A DNA stretch of 64,000 nt, from the NCBI GenBank assembly GCA_004352715.1, contig SCFE01000025.1:1706710-1770709 (forward strand), given 5' to 3'. The position numbers were made by a program, and so were the translations under genes. Under the pieces are notes generated by a model, which saw only the letters and a program-made list of their open reading frames with translations, was not told the origin of the DNA and ran no database searches. Source of the DNA: Hofstenia miamia (taxonomy: Eukaryota > Xenacoelomorpha > Acoela). This document shows positions 12,599-24,381 of the stretch, one piece after another (positions within the stretch are counted from its first letter, which is position 1; each line of letters starts with the position of its first letter).

Positions 12599-13598
12599 NN
12601 NNNNNNNNNNNNNNNNNNNNNNNNNNNNNNNNNNNNNNNNNNNNNNNNNNNNNNNNNNNNNNNNNNNNNNNNNNNNNNNNNNNNNNNNNNNNNNNNNNNN
12701 NNNNNNNNNNNNNNNNNNNNNNNNNNNNNNNNNNNNNNNNNNNNNNNNNNNNNNNNNNNNNNNNNNNNNNNNNNNNNNNNNNNNNNNNNNNNNNNNNNNN
12801 NNNNNNNNNNNNNNNNNNNNNNNNNNNNNNNNNNNNNNNNNNNNNNNNNNNNNNNNNNNNNNNNNNNNNNNNNNNNNNNNNNNNNNNNNNNNNNNNNNNN
12901 NNNNNNNNNNNNNNNNNNNNNNNNNNNNNNNNNNNNNNNNNNNNNNNNNNNNNNNNNNNNNNNNNNNNNNNNNNNNNNNNNNNNNNNNNNNNNNNNNNNN
13001 NNNNNNNNNNNNNNNNNNNNNNNNNNNNNNNNNNNNNNNNNNNNNNNNNNNNNNNNNNNNNNNNNNNNNNNNNNNNNNNNNNNNNNNNNNNNNNNNNNNN
13101 NNNNNNNNNNNNNNNNNNNNNNNNNNNNNNNNNNNNNNNNNNNNNNNNNNNNNNNNNNNNNNNNNNNNNNNNNNNNNNNNNNNNNNNNNNNNNNNNNNNN
13201 NNNNNNNNNNNNNNNNNNNNNNNNNNNNNNNNNNNNNNNNNNNNNNNNNNNNNNNNNNNNNNNNNNNNNNNNNNNNNNNNNNNNNNNNNNNNNNNNNNNN
13301 NNNNNNNNNNNNNNNNNNNNNNNNNNNNNNNNNNNNNNNNNNNNNNNNNNNNNNNNNNNNNNNNNNNNNNNNNNNNNNNNNNNNNNNNNNNNNNNNNNNN
13401 NNNNNNNNNNNNNNNNNNNNNNNNNNNNNNNNNNNNNNNNNNNNNNNNNNNNNNNNNNNNNNNNNNNNNNNNNNNNNNNNNNNNNNNNNNNNNNNNNNNN
13501 NNNNNNNNNNNNNNNNNNNNNNNNNNNNNNNNNNNNNNNNNNNNNNNNNNNNNNNNNNNNNNNNNNNNNNNNNNNNNNNNNNNNNNNNNNNNNNNNNN
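12599..13598. other. Assembly gap, 1000 N
   Basis: Placeholder gap of exactly 1000 N, preceded by (AAT)n. The long open frames spanning it are artefacts. Confidence 0.99.
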
Positions 13599-14103
13599 CT
13601 ATTAGAATTAATATTATAGAGTTTTGTATCCAAAATTCCGGGAGGAAGAGGGGCAGATGACCCAACAGGGAGGGCCATGCTCTCCCCTTAGCCACGGCCC
13701 TGCCAGTATGAAGATATTTCTTTAAAGAGTTATTTTTTCGTGCCTGAAAGCTCGGCCAATCATAAATAAATGATTGGATGAATGTGTTTTACTTGAATCA
13801 AAAGGCCGAAATAAGACACAGCTCCTATCAATAACTAAATGAGGCGAAAGTTTGTTGCTAACGCTTACATTTCAAAAAGCTTGGATTAATCAAATCTGTT
13901 CTATATATGGAAAAGAGTGAATACACAACTATTTTTTGCAACCCTACAATTTTAGACTGGCCACAGTACACGATTCCTCAGTAATTGAAAAGGGTAATCC
14001 ATAAATTACGGCGTAGGAAAAATCTTACATAATACTCTAGTTAGTCTATATGAGACTAATGCACAAATTATCATGTTAACAGTTGCCGTCACCATAAATT
14101 CAA
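13599..14103. other. Short intergenic stretch with an orphan hAT-like right end
   Basis: Just right of the gap, 13630-13702 is GC-rich and ends in CCTTAGCCACGGCCCTG. Its complement starts CAGGGCCGTGGCTAAGG, a typical hAT-type terminus, and an internal GGGCCATG echoes it. The left partner would lie in the gap. The remaining 400 bases show nothing recognisable. Confidence 0.4.
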
Positions 14104-14136
14104 ATAATAATAATGATAAAAATAATAATATTATAT
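14104..14136. repeat. AAT-rich 5' flank of the R4-like element
   Basis: AATAATAATAATGATAAAAATAATAATATTATA, imperfect AAT units directly preceding retrotransposon sequence. With the longer AAT tract at the 3' side this indicates insertion into an AAT microsatellite. Confidence 0.85.
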
Positions 14137-15325
14137 AAGTGGGAATTGAAGACGTTAGAGGCTAATGGAGTTTCACAGAAATGGGTTGAGTTTCTAGAGA
14201 GGGAGATGGGAAAGTGGCAGACTGAGATAGACGGGCATAGGTTGAGGTTTAGACGGGGTATATTCCAGGGAGACAGCTTAGCGCCACTACTGTTTGTAGT
14301 TAGCTTGATACCTATCACAGAAAAGTTAAAGGAGACAGGTATAGGATATAAGTTGGAGAAGAACGGTAGAGCAGTGAGTCACCTGTGGTACATGGACGAC
14401 CTAAAGATGTANTTCACAGAAATGGGTTGAGTTTCTAGAGAGGGAGATGGGAAAGTGGCAGACTGAGATAGACGGGCATAGGTTGAGGTTTAGACGGGGT
14501 ATATTCCAGGGAGACAGCTTAGCGCCACTACTGTTTGTAGTTAGCTTGATACCTATCACAGAAAAGTTAAAGGAGACAGGCATAGGGTATAAGATGGAGA
14601 AGAATGGTAGAGCAGTGAGTCACCTGTGGTACATGGACGACCTGAAGATGTACGCTAGTTCAAGGAAGATGTTGCAGAAGCAAGTGGAGACATTGGAGAA
14701 GGCAAGCAGAGATTCAGGGTTGGAGTTTGGATTAGGAAAGTGTGCAGCAGTGACAATGACTAGAGGCAAGTGTGCGGATGGGGATGGCTTGAGGACAAGC
14801 AGTGGGGATAAAATTGAGGAAGTTAAAGAGGGGTACAAGTACTTAGGTGTGATAGAGAAAGACAGAACAGATCACAAGGAAATGAAGATGAGGCTAAGGA
14901 AAGAATACAAGATGAGAGTAAGGAAGGTACTGGAGAAGTCAGCATTGAATGGGCAGAACAGCATAAAGGCAATTAATACGTGGGCGATACCAGTGTTGAG
15001 ATATTCAGCAGGAATAGTTAGGTGGAATAAGAATGAACTAAGGGAATTAGACAGGGAGACAAGGAAGATACTAGCAGCAGAGAGAGCATTCAACCTCAAT
15101 GGAGATGTAGATAGGCTGTACATGGCAAGGCATAAGGGAGGGAAAGGGCTGCTAAGTGTGGAGGAGACTGTAGAAGCAGAAGCACTAGGGCTAAAGGAGT
15201 ATGTAGAAGAGCAACCTAAGGGGTCCCTACTAGAGGTCACTAAGAAGTTAAGGAAGATAAGAACTGAAAGTGAAAGAAAGACAGCATACAAGACTAGGAT
15301 TGAATTAGAGACAAACAAGGTATAG
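14137..15325 (+). pseudogene. R4-like polyprotein, reverse transcriptase part
   Basis: The frame reads through RRGIFQGDSLAPLLFVVSL (RT motif with the conserved GDSL.P.LF), LWYMDDLKMYASS (the YxDD catalytic box, as YMDD, Asp-Asp intact), LEFGLGKCAAVTM (the K-C motif of the thumb side) and GYKYLGV (YLG motif). It then runs about 150 residues of basic linker to a TAG at 15323-15325. The protein would copy its own RNA at a nicked AAT target. Two lesions are present. A single N at 14412 separates two 97-98% identical copies of a 240-bp block, which breaks the frame. A one-base shift at about 15320 separates this part from the endonuclease, since the next frame continues as VRQKAMHGEYWRNTEK without loss of coding sense. 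Start codon and upstream RT motifs are missing. Confidence 0.85.
14172..14652 (+). repeat. 240-bp block duplicated across a single N
   Basis: Bases 14172-14411 and 14413-14652 are the same sequence with about five substitutions and no indels, separated by one N. Both copies carry RT motif GDSLAPLLF and the YMDD box. Because the join is a lone N, the likely cause is two contigs (alleles or closely related element copies) abutted with an unmerged overlap, not a biological tandem duplication. Confidence 0.85.
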
Positions 15326-16100
15326 GCAGAAGGCAATGCATGGAGAATACTGGAGGAACACAGAAAAGTGTGATAGAGAAGAGAGCAACAAGTGGTTAAA
15401 GAAGGCAGAACTAAAAAGAGAAACAGAAGCACTGATAATGGCAGCAGAGAAGCAAGCAATAAAAAGAAACTGGGTGAAGAAGCATATCGACAGAAGAGTA
15501 GAAGTAAGTGATAAGTGTAGGCTATGTAAGAAAGAGGCAGAGACAGTAGATCATCTGATAGCAGGGTGTGAGAAGTTGGCACAGAATGAGTATGAGTTCA
15601 GGCATGACAAAGTGGGAAGAATGGTACACTGGAGTTTGAGCAGGCAGCATGGGTTGGAAGCAGGAGACAAGTGGTATGAGCACAAGCCACAGGGCGTCAT
15701 AGAAAATGAGAAGGTTAAGATACTGTGGGACTTCAACATACAGACAAGCAAGGTGATAGAAGCACGGAGGCCAGACATAGTAGTGGTAGACAAAGAGAAA
15801 AGATTGGGAACAGTGATAGACATAGCAGTACCAAACGACAGGAATATAGAAAGCAAGGAGAAAGAGATGATAGACAAGTACAGGGAGTTGGCAGAGGAAA
15901 TAGAAAGGCTGTGGAAGTTAAAGAAGGTTGAAGTAGTCCCGGTAGTAGTAGGCGCACTAGGAGCAGTGATTAAGAAGTATAATGGATAATTCGAGGAGTT
16001 GGGAATACCAAAGTGGGGAGGAGCCGTAGCACAGAAGGCAGCATTGTTAGGAACAGCTAGAGTCCTGAGGAAAGCTCTCAGACTCCCTGGGAACTGGTGA
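15326..16100 (+). pseudogene. R4-like polyprotein, CCHC knuckle and restriction-like endonuclease
   Basis: In frame 3 the protein shows KRETEALIMAAEKQAIKRNW, then the CCHC knuckle CRLCKKEAETVDHLIAGC (C-x2-C-x8-H-x4-C), then the endonuclease core: RRPDIVVVDKEKRLG with a second Asp in VIDIAVPND, giving PD-x14-D, and a downstream KYREL carrying the Lys expected in this PD-(D/E)XK-type fold. This domain nicks the target DNA to prime reverse transcription. A TAA at 15987-15989 interrupts the frame, but coding sense continues in the same frame (FEELGIPKWGGAVAQ, ALLGTARVLRKAL) to a TGA at 16098-16100, so the stop is a late mutation cutting off about 37 residues. Catalytic residues are otherwise intact. 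Confidence 0.85.
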
Positions 16101-16149
16101 GTTCCCCGAGCTGAGAGGAATACCAGCATGAAGCTGTGAGAAGTAGGAA

Positions 16150-16159
16150 TAAAAATAAA

Positions 16160-16204
<45 letters not shown>
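16150..16204. repeat. (AAT)n tract at the 3' end of the R4-like element
   Basis: AAAAATAAAAATAA followed by about 14 AAT units up to 16204. It serves as 3' tail and/or target microsatellite. Confidence 0.95.
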
Positions 16205-16205
<1 letters not shown>

Positions 16206-19060
16206 CCATTATTTAGTGATAGCTCTAAATCGAAGCAAAGAAATTAATATTCTATGAGCCACTTTTTTAAATAAATCCTCAAGGAGTTAATAAATTTTAG
16301 GCTGTTTGACATGGGTGCAATTCCATGGTACCTTTTAGCACTTTGTGGTTAAGCATGAGTAACATACAAAAAAATTTACAAAGCTGTAATGTATCGATTT
16401 CATACGAATTTATACAAAATCGATAATACTGTTTAAAATATTTTTAGGCAAACTAAATACATACCAGCAAATAAACTGAGTTTGCAAATTTCCTCAAGCC
16501 TGTTGTTTCACCTAAGTTTACATAATAAGTAAATAATAAACTAGGAAAAGTTGAGCGGTAAGTTTCCTTTTAAACTTACTTCAACCCTAGTATTCACATT
16601 TTCAATACTAATCAATACCTCTTTTGAAACAGCACAATTTATAAATATATTCTATGTTATATTTTCTTTAAATCTAAATAATTGAAAAGCAAACAGACGT
16701 CGATTAAATTTTAAAATATTTTTTTTGATGTAGTAAAAATACAGCGATCACAAATTGCCACAACAATAGAAGATGCGCGGAGGAAATTTGACAATAACTT
16801 TGTAACAAACAATTTCCCGTTGATGTTCATGCTAGACAAATTCTCATATTGGTTTTAAGGAAAAATCCCTGTATTTGATCAGGAAAAAAATCGGCTTATT
16901 TTAAATGACAGCTCAACTCAACCCAATAATCTTATATCAAAACAGATCCAACCCAATAAGGCTATTCTTACGAATTTACTAGAAGCAATCTAACTAATGC
17001 AATTTTTTTGATATTAATGAATAAAATAATGCTAGATGTATGAAGTGATTCTTCAAAAATAAGCTCGGAAAATGTAGACATTTAATAAAGCATTGAGAAA
17101 CCTATTTACTGAACTCAAGCAAAGGTTTGGAAGACGTTATCCAAGGTCTTCTTTGAAAATATGCAAATATAATTCACCCCTACTCAACCTATTTGCATTC
17201 TTGATTTTGATATGACAAATTCGGAAAGTAACTGCTGATGTCAAACAATAATGAATAAATTTTTATTTAATAGTTAGTGTGAGAAGTAAAAAATCACTCT
17301 TTTCTAAAATAGTATATTCTTGGGAGGGCACGTGCCCGTGCCTGGCCTGTAGCCCGCAAGCATAAAATAGGCCAGTTGGTTGGCCAGTGCCCGTTGCTAA
17401 ATATTATTTAACTAAAACAGCTTGAATAACAAGAAAAATGGCTAATGTGCAATTATTCATTTTTATACGTAAACGGTCATAAAACCTATCAAAGTAGTTT
17501 ACGTCAAAAACCACTTCTGTTGGCATCACTGAGAAGAATAAATTTGCAATTAGAAATTCATAATTCAGTACCATTTTCAAAAGAAGACCTATCAACACAT
17601 ATTGTCTATTCATTGATAAATCCAGCATTAACGCACACCGATAATTGCCAACACATCAAACTATGAAATCCTTTAAATGGTCAGATTGTTCATCTTTTGC
17701 TGGAAACAGGGTCTCAGTTATCACAATATAAGACTACACTGTTTGTATGACCTTGTAAAATGGGTAAATTTCAATAATTCTATTTCAAGCGTTATGGAAC
17801 GATATGTAGATATGTTTATTATATGTTTATCAATGCATTATTAGATTTGAAATGGAATTCTCTGAAATGGAGGAAGACAGTTAGTTGTGTGTGGCTTAGT
17901 GAAATACTTAGTGTTCTATGTTGCAATTTTTGTTGTAAATCTACGTGAAGGTTAGTGTGTCACAAAATAAATATACAAGATTAGATATATAAAAATGATA
18001 GATAGAAATTTCAATCAAATGGTTTAAAGAATTAAGATCTTCGCACAACGACAAATAATCGTGTCTAAATTGAAAGTCCGTGTGTCCGGCCGAAGCCCGT
18101 ACTATAGATGCCCATTCTCACACAACTTTGACCGTGCAGTTGCAGGCCCTACCCTAGATTATAGTCATTAGCAGTAGAATTGATGCTAGATTAGCTCGCT
18201 TTTTGATGGCTTTCACCATAAAGTTTTCTAGAACAGTAGAAAAACATGCATATACAAACAGCAACAGACAGACAGAAAGATAAACAAATTCTGCGACTTT
18301 ATTCTATGTATTGATTGAAAATAAAAGGCAAACCAAAAGCTATCTTTAGAAGACTATTTTGGCTAACAGATCGTTTGAAAAGTAGATGTGTATTATTTCA
18401 ACTTGTTTTGAGGAAAACTTGTTGAAACAGTCTTAACGTTATATGCTTGAAATAAAAAATTCAATCAGAATTTCTTGAAATGATCTGCTCAAGCTGAGTT
18501 ATTATGCTTATGCTAAACAAAGAAGAAACGAAATTTGATATTTATTGAAAACTATCTTCAAGAATAAATATGTGAAATATTATGACTTGCTGGAAATAAC
18601 GGAAAAAAACATTTCAATTCATTTTAAAAAATGCGAATGTCTAACCTTCCTATCAAAATAATTCCAAGCAAATGACATGCTTTTTCACAAAATATTTTGA
18701 ATAATATTTTTTAATAAAAGATAAAAATTTTTTTAAAGACTTATTATAAAAAATTCAGCTGTTCAATATTTTCAATTGCACTTGGTTGCCGTAGAGTAAT
18801 TTCAACCAAAATGTAAGGGCACAGGTCAGGCGTACAGGCTTCGAACGTAGCAAAATTATTTGGCATTACTTGAGGTTTTTAAGTCAAAGACCAAATATTT
18901 TAAATGCATTATTGATTAATAAGAATTATGTATATATTCTATAGATGTATCTATATACTGCAGTGCTGAACACGAGTCAAGATATGTTGGCTCAACCAAA
19001 GTTCCAATTGAAATATACCCGGTATATATTGAAGAGCTGAAAATTTTAAAAAATTTACCT

Positions 19061-19188
19061 ATTTCTTATATAATACCATTAACAGATCTAGTTTTCTTGA
19101 ACAAGATTTTAAATGAACTTACCAATTTCTTATATAATACCATTAACAGATCTAGTTTTCTTGAACAAGATTTTAAATGAACATAGCA
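19061..19188. repeat. Tandem duplication, 64 bp x 2
   Basis: ATTTCTTATATAATACCATT starts both at 19061 and at 19125. The two 64-base units are almost identical, differing only in the last few bases (CTTACC versus CATAGC). No N separates them, so a real recent tandem duplication or an assembly echo are both possible. Confidence 0.95.
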
Positions 19189-19589
19189 ATTTCGATCTTC
19201 TGAAAAGCCTGTCCTTCTATGTTCCTTCAAGATCTGGTTTAAGATCATCAAAGAATTTGCTATTTAGATGTTCACATTTTAGAAAACAAAAGACATTAAC
19301 TTTCTAATTTCAACGCATTTTATATATGAACAATTTTATTAATCTATATTTTGATATCAGTCTATTTAATTTTCCCAAAAAAGTGAAGCATGAATAAAGA
19401 GAATATTTTTGGAAAAATTTTGTATTATATTATAACAACAACTCACCTTGTTCAAAATCATTACCTTACTTATGTTTAAATTGTAGTAAGTGTATTCGTT
19501 TTTATTAATTTGTACTTTTATTGTATTTTGTTAGTATTTATGGTAGTGTTAAATCAATGAATATCAATAAATAAATAAATATCAATACA

Positions 19590-19591
19590 TT

Positions 19592-19616
<25 letters not shown>
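19590..19616. repeat. (TA)n microsatellite
   Basis: TA tract preceded by an AATA-rich run (ATAAATAAATAAATATC). Confidence 0.98.
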
Positions 19617-19622
<6 letters not shown>

Positions 19623-21659
19623 GATTAACTAATAGTAATGCTACATAAACGCATTTTAACATAGATTTCGGCACCATATTGATCGTCAGAATTATTTTCA
19701 AAACAATTTTTTATAAACAATAAACTACATTTTACAATTACCTCAAATAAATATATAAGTCAGGCATCATGTCGGGTTCGGGCACCCTATTTTAAACTTG
19801 GGTTTCATGATCTCGGGTAAAACTCAGTATTTCGGATTTTTTTGTTTGCAATTTATGTACATTTTAATATTGATAATTTTACTTTTTTCAAGTTTGGGTT
19901 AGGTCGGATAAGTGAATCGATAGTCGTGTCGCATTGTTTAAGGGAATCAAATATCGTTAGGGCAGAGTTCCGTTAATGAAATTGTGTATCGGGTTGGGCC
20001 AGGCACAGTTCTTTTATTGAATTTTATTCATAAGTAGAAATGTTTTAGAAAAATTATTTATTGAAAAATCTGAAAAATGAAAATTTCAAAATTGGATAAA
20101 TGACATTTTCGGAAATTTTAACATGTTAATAAAAAATGCAAATCGGCAAAAAATTTTCATTTACCAATTTTTTGAATAATCTAAGAGTAATGAAAGCAGC
20201 CCCATATCGCCCCAATACCCACATTAATATTTTCTAAATTAATAACGTAAAATCGATATGTGCGGTGTATTAATTTAATAACCTCATGTTGCGACTTTAA
20301 CCAAGTCGACCAGGTATGCGCTTCAAAAATGAAATGCTAATAGACTTAGATTAATCAACTAACTAAATAATAACTATAAATAAATCAACATTACATAAAC
20401 GAAATGAAAGGGGTTTCAATACCGCAGACAGGCCTGGAAACGGGTCAAATCTGCCCTGATGGATATTTAGACCCGACCCAATACGTCGTTCTATATGAGT
20501 TTTCAGACATAACTAGTTATTTTTAACACACTTCCATTGCTTAATTTAACTTTAGGACCTATACATAGAACCAGCAATTAGTGTCAATTTTATTGATTAA
20601 TCCAACATGATACGATTTCAAGAAAAAACCTTCGACCCCCTAAATGCAGTATAGAAGGAAAAACCGGCCTCCGGTTTAAAATATTCCGGGCAGAGCCGGT
20701 ATTGTTTTGATTTTACTCCGCCAGTTTTCAACTCTTGTTATTAGCATAAATAATAGAGTGTGGTACTAATTTTTATTAACAGTGTAATGCTAACGACTAT
20801 TATTGGAGAAATTCTTACAAAATTAAAATTACTAATAATAATGTTGTAGATCAATCAATATTAAGATTAGATTAGTTCGTCCAAACGTATGCCTCCTACT
20901 CCTTTTTCTATGTAGGCGTTTCAAAAATACAATCAACAAATTATTTGCTCACCTTTCAAATATTTTTATACAGCAAAAACTATAGTTATTATTATAATAT
21001 CCATTACCGGTCTCAGCTCAGACAACTCACCAGTATCACTATAGCTATTCCTTACATTGCTGCTTTCTTTACTACCGCCCACCCTCACATCTGTAATCCT
21101 AACAGGTCAAGTACCCAGGAGGCTAAATTAAAAGTGGGGGAAAGACGCCAAATTTCCAGATTGCTTTGCCAGAATAGTAGGAAAACTTTTAAGAAAAAAA
21201 TGTTTGCTCTGTGATTTTTGGGGCGATGAGGTATAATTAAGAGAATTTTAAATCTTTTTCACAACCAATACAAAGGAGAGCGTACCATAGGGGCTATCCA
21301 TCGACTTCTTCAAGTAAGCACCAACAATTCAAGAATAAAGATGCAGCAGATAGCAACATCTTAAAACGGTTTGGTATGTAAAAAATAAGTTCAAACAAAA
21401 AACAGTGCACTTTTGATAACTGGCTTGCACTAGTAGATGTCATCTTCGTTGAATGTGTTTCAACCCCAATTCCACAGATTTACAGTTGATGTAGTAACCG
21501 GCTTCATATCAAGTCTTGGATTTTTAACTTATAACAAATTTATCCCTATACACTTAATGTAAAAATTGTGAAAAAGTGTGAAACAAACACAATAGCAGTG
21601 AAATTTAATAAATCAACCCTGATTAGCTGGGTAAACTAAATTTTATAGAGTTTGTGTCT

Positions 21660-22235
21660 CCAAAAGTGGCCCTTTTTCTTCCAACAGTTTGAGTAAAAGG
21701 ATGACTGAAATTTTCAAAAAACATAAGTGGGGAGACGCTGTCCCCCCGTGCTCTCTTTCAGCCCTGCAATTGCCTCTAATGAGTTTCAATCAATACTGGC
21801 ACAAGTTCGATTTCCTTCAACCTTCACAATCTCTGTACATATATTCTACAAACTCCCTCTACGTACCTACTATATCTTCTTTTTGTCTTCAATATTTCTG
21901 TTCTTTGGTAATGCTATAGATGCTGCTGTTGACAATTTTTCCTGTTCATACCCTTTGTCTCCTGTTTCAAATGCATTCAAGTGTATCACACATCTTATTT
22001 TGCCGTTTATATGGTTGGTTATGAAAATTTTGTCTCAATTTATTATATCATGCTATGCTGTAATCTGCTTTTTCAAATTCTTTCTTACACTTTCTTCACT
22101 TGCCAAGTGCCTGCAAGTTCCTATATTAACATGCTTCTTCATCCAGTTTGTTCTGATTGTTTGGACCTGCTCATTTCTAGTACATTTGGAGTCGGAACCC
22201 CGATATAGTATCGATCCGATTCAACATTGTATGCT
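21660..22235 (-). pseudogene. Ancient antisense copy of the R4-like element (CCHC/endonuclease part)
   Basis: Read on the minus strand, this stretch aligns in order with the 3' half of the R4-like element at 15.4-16.0 kb. AAACTGGATGAAGAAGCAT (complement of 22120-22150) matches AAACTGGGTGAAGAAGCAT. The region after it matches the CCHC segment. TASIALPKNRNIEDKKK corresponds to VIDIAVPNDRNIESKEK, and ELVPVLIE to EVVPVVVG. Reading requires many frameshifts and stops, so this copy is far older than the 14-kb one. The endonuclease Asp in IDIAVP is replaced (SIALP). The 172-codon plus-strand frame at 21727-22245 is only the shadow of this antisense coding sequence. No AAT tail is visible. Confidence 0.7.
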
Positions 22236-22249
22236 TCTGTGGTAACACA

Positions 22250-23937
22250 AATAATACAAGACAAAGAAAATAATTAAACAAAAGATAATAAATATAAGAA
22301 GAACGACTTAATTGAATGGAATTTTTTTAGGGGAATGACTTTAAAAGTTTTAGAAGAGTGCACGCCCTTCGCATCACAATAAATCTGTTCCTTAACATTT
22401 ACTGGATTATAAAAACTTCCTTCTCTCCACAATGCTGGTTTCCTCATTAAATTGTTACTCATTGTAGCATTATTTGATATAGTTGCTTAGTTAGCATGAA
22501 TTAGTCAAGCCTATAAAGTGAAATTTTGAGAAAATTTCGGTTTCTTATAGGATGTATTGGAGACCATTGCCTGCCTTGCTAAGAGTGTTGCTAGTGGATC
22601 TACCTTAAGATTAGTGCTAGAAAAATACTTAAAATTTTATTTGCTTAAAAATAAGAAATGTTAATATCTCTTAGGGCCGAAGGAATTAATCTCACACAAA
22701 ATTAATACCTTTGTAATTATCAAACTCAGTTTTTGTTCCTTCATAATGTACATGTATTGTCTAAATTCTAGAACATCGAAAATATAGATTTCAGTCAACA
22801 AGCGTTTACTAGAAATCATCAATGATTGTTGCATATGATATACTCGCCAGTTGAAAAATTAATAAATATTAAGAAATATGTTGTAGCATTTTCTCATATT
22901 TATTATGTCGTCTGTGTTTCAGACAGTAATTGCAAAGAAAAATTACTAGCCATTAATCAAATTTTGTTCCCAAGATCAAGTGCCACGAGATTAAAGTTAT
23001 TGTGATGTGCATTTATATCAATTGTTTGTGCCCTGAAAGTTACAGAATTTAAAAGCGTTCATTATTATTTAAGAGCTATTCTTAGTCACTGATTTATGAT
23101 TGCAACACTTCAATCCTAAGCACTTAGTAATAAAAAATTATGTAATTGTATGATTCAATGTATTTTACACTTAGGCACATTAAGAATTAAAAAACTCATA
23201 CTAGCAACAATGGTTATAATCTACCTCAGTACACTATAAATCAATGATTACGCTCGAACCATACACGAAAACTCTAGAATCTCTAGAAAAATCAATGTTA
23301 ATTAGTGAAGTTGAAATATATATTTCAACTACAAATTGAAAGCACTTGTTGTCATCAGGGCATATTTTTCTACTTCTTATCATAAAAAGAGTTGGTAAAT
23401 TGCTCTAAGAAAATCCTGCATCTGTCGATAAATTTACAGTTATAAAGTGAACGACTTCATCTGATCATGTGACTCCTTTGGTTATGCCAGTGTTTAGAGA
23501 CATGCCTTCCAAGACGGTTTTAAGGAACGGATATTTTCCAAGCACAAAGGAAAATCATTAAACTAAATTTCTTACAAACTTTAATAGCTTCTTTGAAGTA
23601 ATGATAAATGCTTATTACTCACGACCTAATGACGATATACCTAAAAGCTGAGAACACACCAAGATTTGGTCACGATATTGTACAGGCACACCAGAAAAAA
23701 GTTTCAGCGGTTTATTTACAAACGAAAAAGTAGTTGAGGTTAGTTGTTGCTGCCATGGGACTATCTGAATATTAGGAATGTGAAAGATTTGAAAGTTTTT
23801 GCAAACATAGTTAGAAGCTTCATCATACCTATTAATGTATTCATATCCAAGGATTTTCGAAATCCTTAATGGGCTTGGAAAACAACATTCTCTCATATGT
23901 AACTTTAGAAATAATATTTCAATTCCAAAATGCATAT
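22250..23937. other. Intergenic, no gene seen
   Basis: AT-rich unique sequence. The longest open frame (minus strand, 23615-23935, 106 codons) has no recognisable motif and ends exactly at the pogo-like MITE border, which is probably chance. Confidence 0.5.
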
Positions 23938-23939
23938 TA

Positions 23940-24379
23940 CAGTATTCCCTCGCTATTTGCGGGGTTTACGTTCTTTACTTCCCCGCTAATAGCGAAAACC
24001 CGCTAATATTGGATGCAGTTTTTAAACGTCTATGTTTGAGATTATATACGGTACTAAATGCTTACCAACCACTCTCTAAAGGCACTCTTACTCATTAATA
24101 TAGTAGTAACAATGTAGTAATATTGCATGCAGTTATGTATTTCACTAATATAGTAATGATAATGTAAACATGTTTTAATTTTGTAATGCAACAATATTTT
24201 AATCAAAAAGAAATGTAAGTACAGGAGGACAATAGCACCGCATAGCATTGTGACACATAGTGCATTCCTGTACCGCAAAGTCATTTTTTATGCGTACAAC
24301 ACACGCGTAAGGGTTAAGAGCCTAACCCACGAATATGCGGGGCCGGAATTGGTAACCGCAAATAGGTGAGGGTATTTGG
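23940..24379. mobile_element. Pogo/Tigger-like MITE, 440 bp
   Basis: The left end CAGTATTCCCTCGCTATTTGCGGGG is a terminus type I recognise from pogo/Tigger-group elements. The right end, complemented, reads CCAAATACCCTCACC then TATTTGCGG, so the inverted repeats match over about 25-30 bases with several differences. Inner echoes follow on both sides (CCCCGCTAATAGCG on the left, CCCCGCATATTCG on the right). TA dinucleotides flank both ends (23938-23939, 24380-24381), as required for TA-targeting Tc1/mariner/pogo elements. No transposase is present, so it is non-autonomous. Several mutations in the right end indicate an old copy. Confidence 0.8.
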
Positions 24380-24381
24380 TA

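Larger units (their letters stand above)
14137..16149 (+). mobile_element. R4/Dong-like non-LTR retrotransposon, 5'-truncated
   Basis: The element encodes, in order, RT motifs, a CCHC knuckle and a restriction-like endonuclease (RLE), which is the architecture of the R2/R4 group of site-specific non-LTR elements. Both sides are AAT microsatellite. Dong, in the R4 clade, is known to insert into TAA repeats, which supports that placement. About 2 kb remains. The N-terminal part, including the first RT motifs and any DNA-binding domain, is missing, as expected from incomplete target-primed reverse transcription. A short 3' UTR (16101-16149) precedes the AAT tail. The GC content is visibly higher than in the surroundings and purines dominate the coding strand. 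Confidence 0.85.
16205..21659. other. Long intergenic stretch, no gene supported
   Basis: No recognisable coding sequence; open frames are below 90 codons. Patches with repeated short words: 16915-16965 (AACCCAATAA), 17320-17395 (GGGCACGTGCCCGTGCC and GGCCAGTGCCCG, partly inverted), 19770-20000 (TCGGGTTCGGG, GGGTTAGGTCGG, TCGGGTTGGGCC), 20432-20505 (starts CAGGCCTGGAAACGGGTC, with AGACCCGACCC inside) and 20665-20705 (CCGGCCTCCGGTTT). These resemble the bodies of the hAT-like MITEs found elsewhere in the window, but I could not pair their ends. At 18966 CAGTGCTGAACACGAGTC is another possible orphan end. Confidence 0.5.

Noticed and set aside
12437-13695. Three 386-413-codon frames across the second gap
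   Set aside because: Composed of N codons between short flanks; artefact.
14872-15582. 236-codon minus-strand frame rich in Ser/Leu
   Set aside because: Shadow of the purine-rich R4-like coding strand; same for the 192-codon frame at 15551-16129.
20432-20705. CAGGCCTGG-ended hAT element
   Set aside because: No inverted partner end or target duplication could be found.
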